NCBI GenBank assembly: GCA_018436095.1
Contig: JAHDMJ010000009.1
Span: 1 to 64,000 of the forward strand
DNA from: Clostridia bacterium
GTDB taxonomy: Bacteria > Bacillota > Peptococcia > DRI-13 > UBA5745
DNA: 64,000 nt
Direction of reading: 5' to 3'
The stretch's first letter is position 1. Every line of letters starts with the position of its first letter. The position numbers and the translations under genes are program-made. Of this stretch, positions 60,482-64,000 are shown piece after piece. The notes under the pieces were generated by a model that saw nothing but the letters and a program-made list of their open reading frames with translations, was not told the DNA's origin and ran no database searches.

Positions 60482-61279
60482 TCAGTTAGATGCCGCCAAA
60501 CGGTTGATGCAGAACAAGGTTACAATTGAAACAAGAACCAGGGCAGCATTTGCGGCAATGGTTCCCGCCCAAGTCATAGTCAGGGTGCCAAAGATGGGGG
60601 ATGTCGCATTGAACATGGTGTGAAATAACACGCACATAAACACACGGCCTTTTCCTGATATTCTGTAGATTGCCCCGTAGAAAAACCGAAAGGCTGTCAA
60701 TTGCACTGCAAACATCCAAAAGTCAATAAGCCCCTCATAGTGATTCGTTCCAGGAATAAAGAAAAGGGGGATATGCCATAAAATCCATATGACTCCAACA
60801 GAAACAGACGATAAAACAAAACCATATTTTTTCTCAAGTTCAGGCTGCAATACATACATCCAGCCGGCTTCCTCCAAGCCGCCAATAATAAGGTTACCGG
60901 GCAGGGCAAGGAAGACCGTATAGAATGGAAGCGCTATTTTCTCAGGGCCTGAAACTGCGAGATGTATTAAAAAATACAGGGCAAGCCCTGCAACAACGTA
61001 GAAATATAGAGATATATTGTTTTTAGCGTAGAAAACAGTGTTCAACCATTCTTTAAAATCCGCTATTTTATTATTTTTTTTTAGAACGATATATGAAGCA
61101 ATGGCAGGAGATAAAATATAGACTGCAAAAGGAATATTCATTCCGAAGTCCTGTAGTGAGCGAACCCAATTGTGAACCGAATATCCGAATTGTCCAAGAG
61201 CAATCAAAGCACCTGACACAAGATAGGCTAGACAAAATGTCAGCGCGGTAAATTGTACTATGATTTTTTGGTCCGTCAC
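60482..61279 (-). CDS. CPBP family intramembrane protein
   Basis: A 265-residue membrane protein with about eight helices. CPBP/Abi motifs are visible: EEAGWMYVLQPEL (motif 1, E-E-x-x-x-R with the Arg position replaced by Met), VIWILWHIPLFF (motif 2) and MCVLFHTMFNATSP (motif 3). Active CPBP proteins are membrane-embedded proteases; loss of the Arg leaves activity uncertain. It reads towards repeat copy C. The ATG is at 61277-61279. Confidence 0.85.
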   Translation of the reverse strand: MTDQKIIVQFTALTFCLAYLVSGALIALGQFGYSVHNWVRSLQDFGMNIPFAVYILSPAIASYIVLKKNNKIADFKEWLNTVFYAKNNISLYFYVVAGLALYFLIHLAVSGPEKIALPFYTVFLALPGNLIIGGLEEAGWMYVLQPELEKKYGFVLSSVSVGVIWILWHIPLFFIPGTNHYEGLIDFWMFAVQLTAFRFFYGAIYRISGKGRVFMCVLFHTMFNATSPIFGTLTMTWAGTIAANAALVLVSIVTLFCINRLAASN

Positions 61280-61523
61280 AATTTCTTCACCTCACATTTT
61301 GAAATACGCCTTAATGGCTACAATTATATGCCATTATTCCTATTAAGGCAAAATTATAATCCACTGCTTTGTATAACGGAATTCCGGGAAGTCAGGCTTC
61401 ATTTATGTACCAATGGCAATAAGATTTGTGCTCTATAGCGCAATTTGGTATAATCAAGCATATTGACTGCCTAATCATGCTAAAAGCAAATTTCAGGCAA
61501 TTGGATTTCGAAAGGAGTTCCCT

Positions 61524-62465
61524 GTGGTCTATTATGATGAAACAATGCAGCTTCTTCGGCTGCAAGTCGAACAAAAAAAGCATAAAGAGTCCAAGCTGAA
61601 AGATTTATATATCCAACGGGAGTCATTGCGTAGCAAAGTTGATGCCCTTAAAAAGTATAAGCTGGATGAAGAAGCCGATGTTGACCGCCTGGAAGGCCAT
61701 AGCTTAACGGTTTTCTTTTACAGAGTCATTGGTAAAATGGATGAAAAGTTGGATAAAGAGCGGGAAGAAGCCTATGCTGCCAGCGTTAAGTATGATGTTG
61801 CCGCGGGTGAACTTTATGCGGTGGAGGAAGATATCAAAGGCTACGAGGCAGAGCTTCGGAAACTGCGGGGATGCGAGCAGCAATATGAGCAGGCCCTGAA
61901 GGATAAGTTGGAAGCTATTAAATCCCTGGGTAATCAAGATGCGGAGGAAATTCTCCGGACGGAAGATCGTATCTCCTATCTGGAGGGGCAGATTAAAGAA
62001 ATGCAAGAAGCCCTTGGGGCCGGCCAGGCAGCTCTTGAGACTGCTGATGGAGTTCTATCCAGCCTTAATAGTGCGGAAGGATGGGGCACTTGGGATTTGC
62101 TGGGCGGCGGGCTGCTGTCGGATATGATAAAGCATGGCCATTTGGATAAAGCCCAGCAGCAGGTTGAGCATTTGCAGGTGCAATTGCGCCGTTTTAAAAC
62201 AGAGCTGACCGATGTGAGGATTTCTGCGGATATGCAAGTCAGCATTGATGGTTTTTTATTCTTTGCGGACTATTTTTTCGACGGCTTGTTTGCGGATTGG
62301 GCTGTCCTGGATAAAATTAATCAATCCCAAGCTCAGGTACAGAATACCAAAAGCCAGATCCAACATGTTATAAGTCGTTTAACTGCCATGTTTATCGCTG
62401 CTGATGAAAACCTGGAAAATGAAAAGACAGTACTGAATGATTTAATTACGAAGGCAGCAATATGA
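61524..62465 (+). CDS. Coiled-coil protein of unknown function
   Basis: A 313-residue soluble protein, nearly all helical, with long coiled coils at about 5-45, 75-175 and 215-235. A short non-coiled patch with GWGTWDLLGGGLLSDMIKHGHLDKA lies at about 190-210, and a C-terminal helical part at 270-313. No signal or membrane segment. AAAGGAG precedes GTG 61524. I do not recognise a family. It ends before a terminator at 62520-62546. Confidence 0.68.
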   Translation: MVYYDETMQLLRLQVEQKKHKESKLKDLYIQRESLRSKVDALKKYKLDEEADVDRLEGHSLTVFFYRVIGKMDEKLDKEREEAYAASVKYDVAAGELYAVEEDIKGYEAELRKLRGCEQQYEQALKDKLEAIKSLGNQDAEEILRTEDRISYLEGQIKEMQEALGAGQAALETADGVLSSLNSAEGWGTWDLLGGGLLSDMIKHGHLDKAQQQVEHLQVQLRRFKTELTDVRISADMQVSIDGFLFFADYFFDGLFADWAVLDKINQSQAQVQNTKSQIQHVISRLTAMFIAADENLENEKTVLNDLITKAAI

Positions 62466-62519
62466 AATTGTGAATTTAACCAATGAGACCAATGCAATCA
62501 ATGCAATCAATGGAAGCCG

Positions 62520-62546
62520 GCGGGCGTCTCATAATGAGGCGTCCGC
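62520..62546 (+). terminator. Terminator after the coiled-coil protein gene
   Basis: GCGGGCGTCTCAT pairs with ATGAGGCGTCCGC (13 bp with G-U pairs, very short loop), followed by a T-rich tract. Confidence 0.75.
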
Positions 62547-62636
62547 TTTATATTTATATGTAGAGGGGAAGAAAAGAGAGGCTTAATAGCAGTGAGCTCT
62601 GTCAGTAGCACTTTACCGGTCTGGTGTGGGCCGCTC

Positions 62637-62920
62637 GGCTGCTCCTTTGGAAAACGTGCAAAAATGCAGGTTTGTTAGCGTTCACAGTGGCTAACTGAGC
62701 AAAAATGCAGGTTTGTTAGCGTTTGAAGACTAGTTTTCGGCTGTGGCCAGTCGCTTTTGCCTATATCTAGTGCTGCGGCGAGGAAGTACACTCTATTCCG
62801 ATGGGGCGACACACTTTAAACTTGAAATTTTGCACAAAAACAACGGGACAGCAGATACAAAGTTGAAATTTTGCTCAGTTAGCTGCCGCAAATAACCGCT
62901 AACCTGCAATTTGAGCAGCT
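62637..62920. repeat. Hairpin repeat cluster D (R R, F F)
   Basis: Two reverse motifs with an ATGCAGG core (62656-62680 and 62690-62721, both ending GTTTGTTAGCG) face two forward motifs with a TTGAAA core (62816-62835 and 62857-62883, the second ending CAGTTAGC). A further partial forward copy lies at about 62899-62917. Short outer pairing GCTGCTC/GAGCAGC frames the cluster. The core differs from all other clusters while the motif ends are conserved. Confidence 0.8.
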
Positions 62921-62976
62921 TGTCACTGCCGCCCCCTTGCCCCGGCGTAATAGCGGAAAGCCGGCTCAATAATGCC

Positions 62977-63005
62977 TTGCAATAATTGGTATAATATGGT
63001 ATATT
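62977..63005 (+). promoter_or_regulatory. Promoter of dprA
   Basis: TTGCAA (62977-62982), 17-bp spacer, TATATT (63000-63005), 31 bases before ATG 63037. Confidence 0.6.
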
Positions 63006-63036
63006 TAAGCCATGACCAGTCAAGGAAGGAGAATTT

Positions 63037-64000
63037 ATGGAGCCGGCGGAGAAAATGTGTTGGATGGCGCTGCAAAAAGAGATAAATGGCGATATTTACC
63101 CTATAGCGGAGAAATTAACTGCTTATTACGGAAACTTGACAGAATTTTGGCAAAGGAAAGATAGTATAGCTTTACCGGAGCTGTCTGAGACGATGCGGCA
63201 GAAGCTTATTTTAGCCCGGCAGCATTGCAGCCCCCAGCAGCTTTGGGAGGAGTGCAGCCGCAAGAAGATAGGTGTGGTCTGCTGTTTGGAGGAAAGCTAT
63301 CCCAAAGAGTTGTTGCATTTTTCCGGCTATCCGGTTATTCTTTATTATTATGGCCGGCAAGAGCTGTGGCATCAGCCCGCAGCTTCCATTGTCGGTAGCA
63401 GACGCTCCACTGCCTATGGCCGGAAGCTGGCTGAGGAGTTTGCCATTGCTTTGGCCCGGGCCGGATTCTGTATTGTCAGCGGCATGGCCAAAGGCATTGA
63501 CGCCGTTGCTCATGAAGGGGCGTTAGCTGCGGGCGGAGACTCTATTGCCGTATTAGGTTGCGGGGTAGATGTGCCCTACCCGCCGGAGAACCGCAGGCTA
63601 TACTGGCGGCTGTGGGAGGAAGGCTTGATTATTAGCGAGTACTTCCCGGGATCAAAGCCTTTGTCTTGGCATTTTCCCCAGCGCAACCGGCTGATCAGCG
63701 CTTTAGGCCGCTTTTTGCTGCTGGTTGAAGGGGAGGCCAGAAGCGGCGCTCTGATTACCTGCCAGTGGGCTGCCGACCAAGGCAAAGATGTTTGGGCTTT
63801 GCCCGGGCCGGTCACAAACCCCTCCAGCATTGGCCCTTTGCAATTGATTCAAGACGGCGCCCAGCTTGCAATTACGCCGGAGGATATATTAAGAGCCTAT
63901 TTGCCTCCGTCTTACGGAATAATGGCAGCCGGCCATCAAAAAGAAAAAAGGAAACCGGACCAGGGGGATTGCCGAAAGGCAAACCCATATTCAAATCGAA
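63037..64000 (+). CDS. dprA: DNA processing protein DprA (partial, leaves the window)
   Basis: 321 codons are visible without a stop, so the gene continues past 64000. The N-terminal helical region (about 1-80) precedes the Rossmann-like DprA core: SIVGSRRSTAYGRKLAEEFA (about 118), GFCIVSGMAKGIDAVAHEGAL (about 148), VLGCGVDVPYPPENRRLY, FPQRNRLISALGRFLLLVEG and SGALITCQWAADQGKDVWALPGP. DprA loads RecA on incoming single-stranded DNA during transformation. AAGGAGA precedes ATG 63037. In many relatives it follows comM; here comM is 39 kb away. Confidence 0.95.
   Translation, partial: MEPAEKMCWMALQKEINGDIYPIAEKLTAYYGNLTEFWQRKDSIALPELSETMRQKLILARQHCSPQQLWEECSRKKIGVVCCLEESYPKELLHFSGYPVILYYYGRQELWHQPAASIVGSRRSTAYGRKLAEEFAIALARAGFCIVSGMAKGIDAVAHEGALAAGGDSIAVLGCGVDVPYPPENRRLYWRLWEEGLIISEYFPGSKPLSWHFPQRNRLISALGRFLLLVEGEARSGALITCQWAADQGKDVWALPGPVTNPSSIGPLQLIQDGAQLAITPEDILRAYLPPSYGIMAAGHQKEKRKPDQGDCRKANPYSNR

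Larger units (their letters stand above)
62466..63036. other. 570-base gene-free stretch with repeat cluster
   Basis: Holds the terminator of the coiled-coil gene, hairpin repeat cluster D (62637-62920) and the dprA promoter. The reverse frame at 62793-63023 lies across the repeats and is not a credible gene. Confidence 0.65.

Overview
The window looks like a chromosomal piece of an anaerobic Bacillota bacterium, most likely class Clostridia. The reasons are strong AAGGAGG-type ribosome binding sites, many TTG and GTG starts, a SpoVB-type flippase, a TIGR04086-type membrane protein, a FeoB-associated Cys-rich peptide, SLH-anchored surface proteins with a dockerin, rubredoxin, MEMO and F420-ligase-family genes. 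This is inference from gene content; no rRNA gene is present. I see no prophage, intact insertion sequence or CRISPR array.

Layout. 1-593: a 48-bp tandem repeat and a hairpin-forming dispersed repeat. 594-7091: uppP, purC, a thiamine-diphosphate enzyme, tyrS and an HD-GYP-like protein. 7353-12389: tRNA-Glu, an AIM24-like protein, and a surface pair made of a cohesin-like/SLH protein and a dockerin/NlpC-P60-like protein. 12390-20938: permease plus serine hydrolase, patatin-DegV-GltX operon, a second patatin, and a DivIVA-like coiled-coil protein. 20939-22022: about 1 kb of hairpin-forming repeats and a 44-bp tandem repeat. 22023-32657: F420-ligase-family gene, comM, and a tight ECF sigma / alpha-2-macroglobulin / MEMO / nucleoside phosphorylase operon. 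32772-43666: membrane protein running in frame into rubredoxin, beta-CASP RNase, FakA, TrmL, tRNA-Arg, an AdoHcyase-family hydrolase, an exonuclease-DinG helicase, psd and pssA. 43815-54393: feo operon, folE-surE, flippase, EF-G-like GTPase, acyltransferase and TraX. 54433-62465: a visibly more AT-rich accessory stretch with a CorC/HlyC protein, a second ECF sigma/anti-sigma pair, small secreted and unknown proteins, tRNA-Trp, a short GNAT, a CPBP protein and a coiled-coil protein. 62466-64000: another repeat cluster and the start of dprA, which leaves the window.

How the genes connect. DegV (fatty-acid binding) and FakA (fatty acid kinase) could act together although 20 kb apart. psd and pssA are consecutive steps of phosphatidylethanolamine synthesis. 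ComM and DprA are both natural-transformation proteins. The cohesin-like/SLH and dockerin proteins suggest non-covalent display of a peptidase on the surface layer.

Two features stand out. First, a membrane-bound alpha-2-macroglobulin occupies the anti-sigma position next to an ECF sigma gene, with the same 8-nt overlap as the ordinary sigma/anti-sigma pair at 55.7 kb. Second, a dispersed family of short motifs, conserved at both ends and variable in the core, is arranged as inverted groups (reverse, reverse, forward, forward) at five loci. Neither matches a system I can name.
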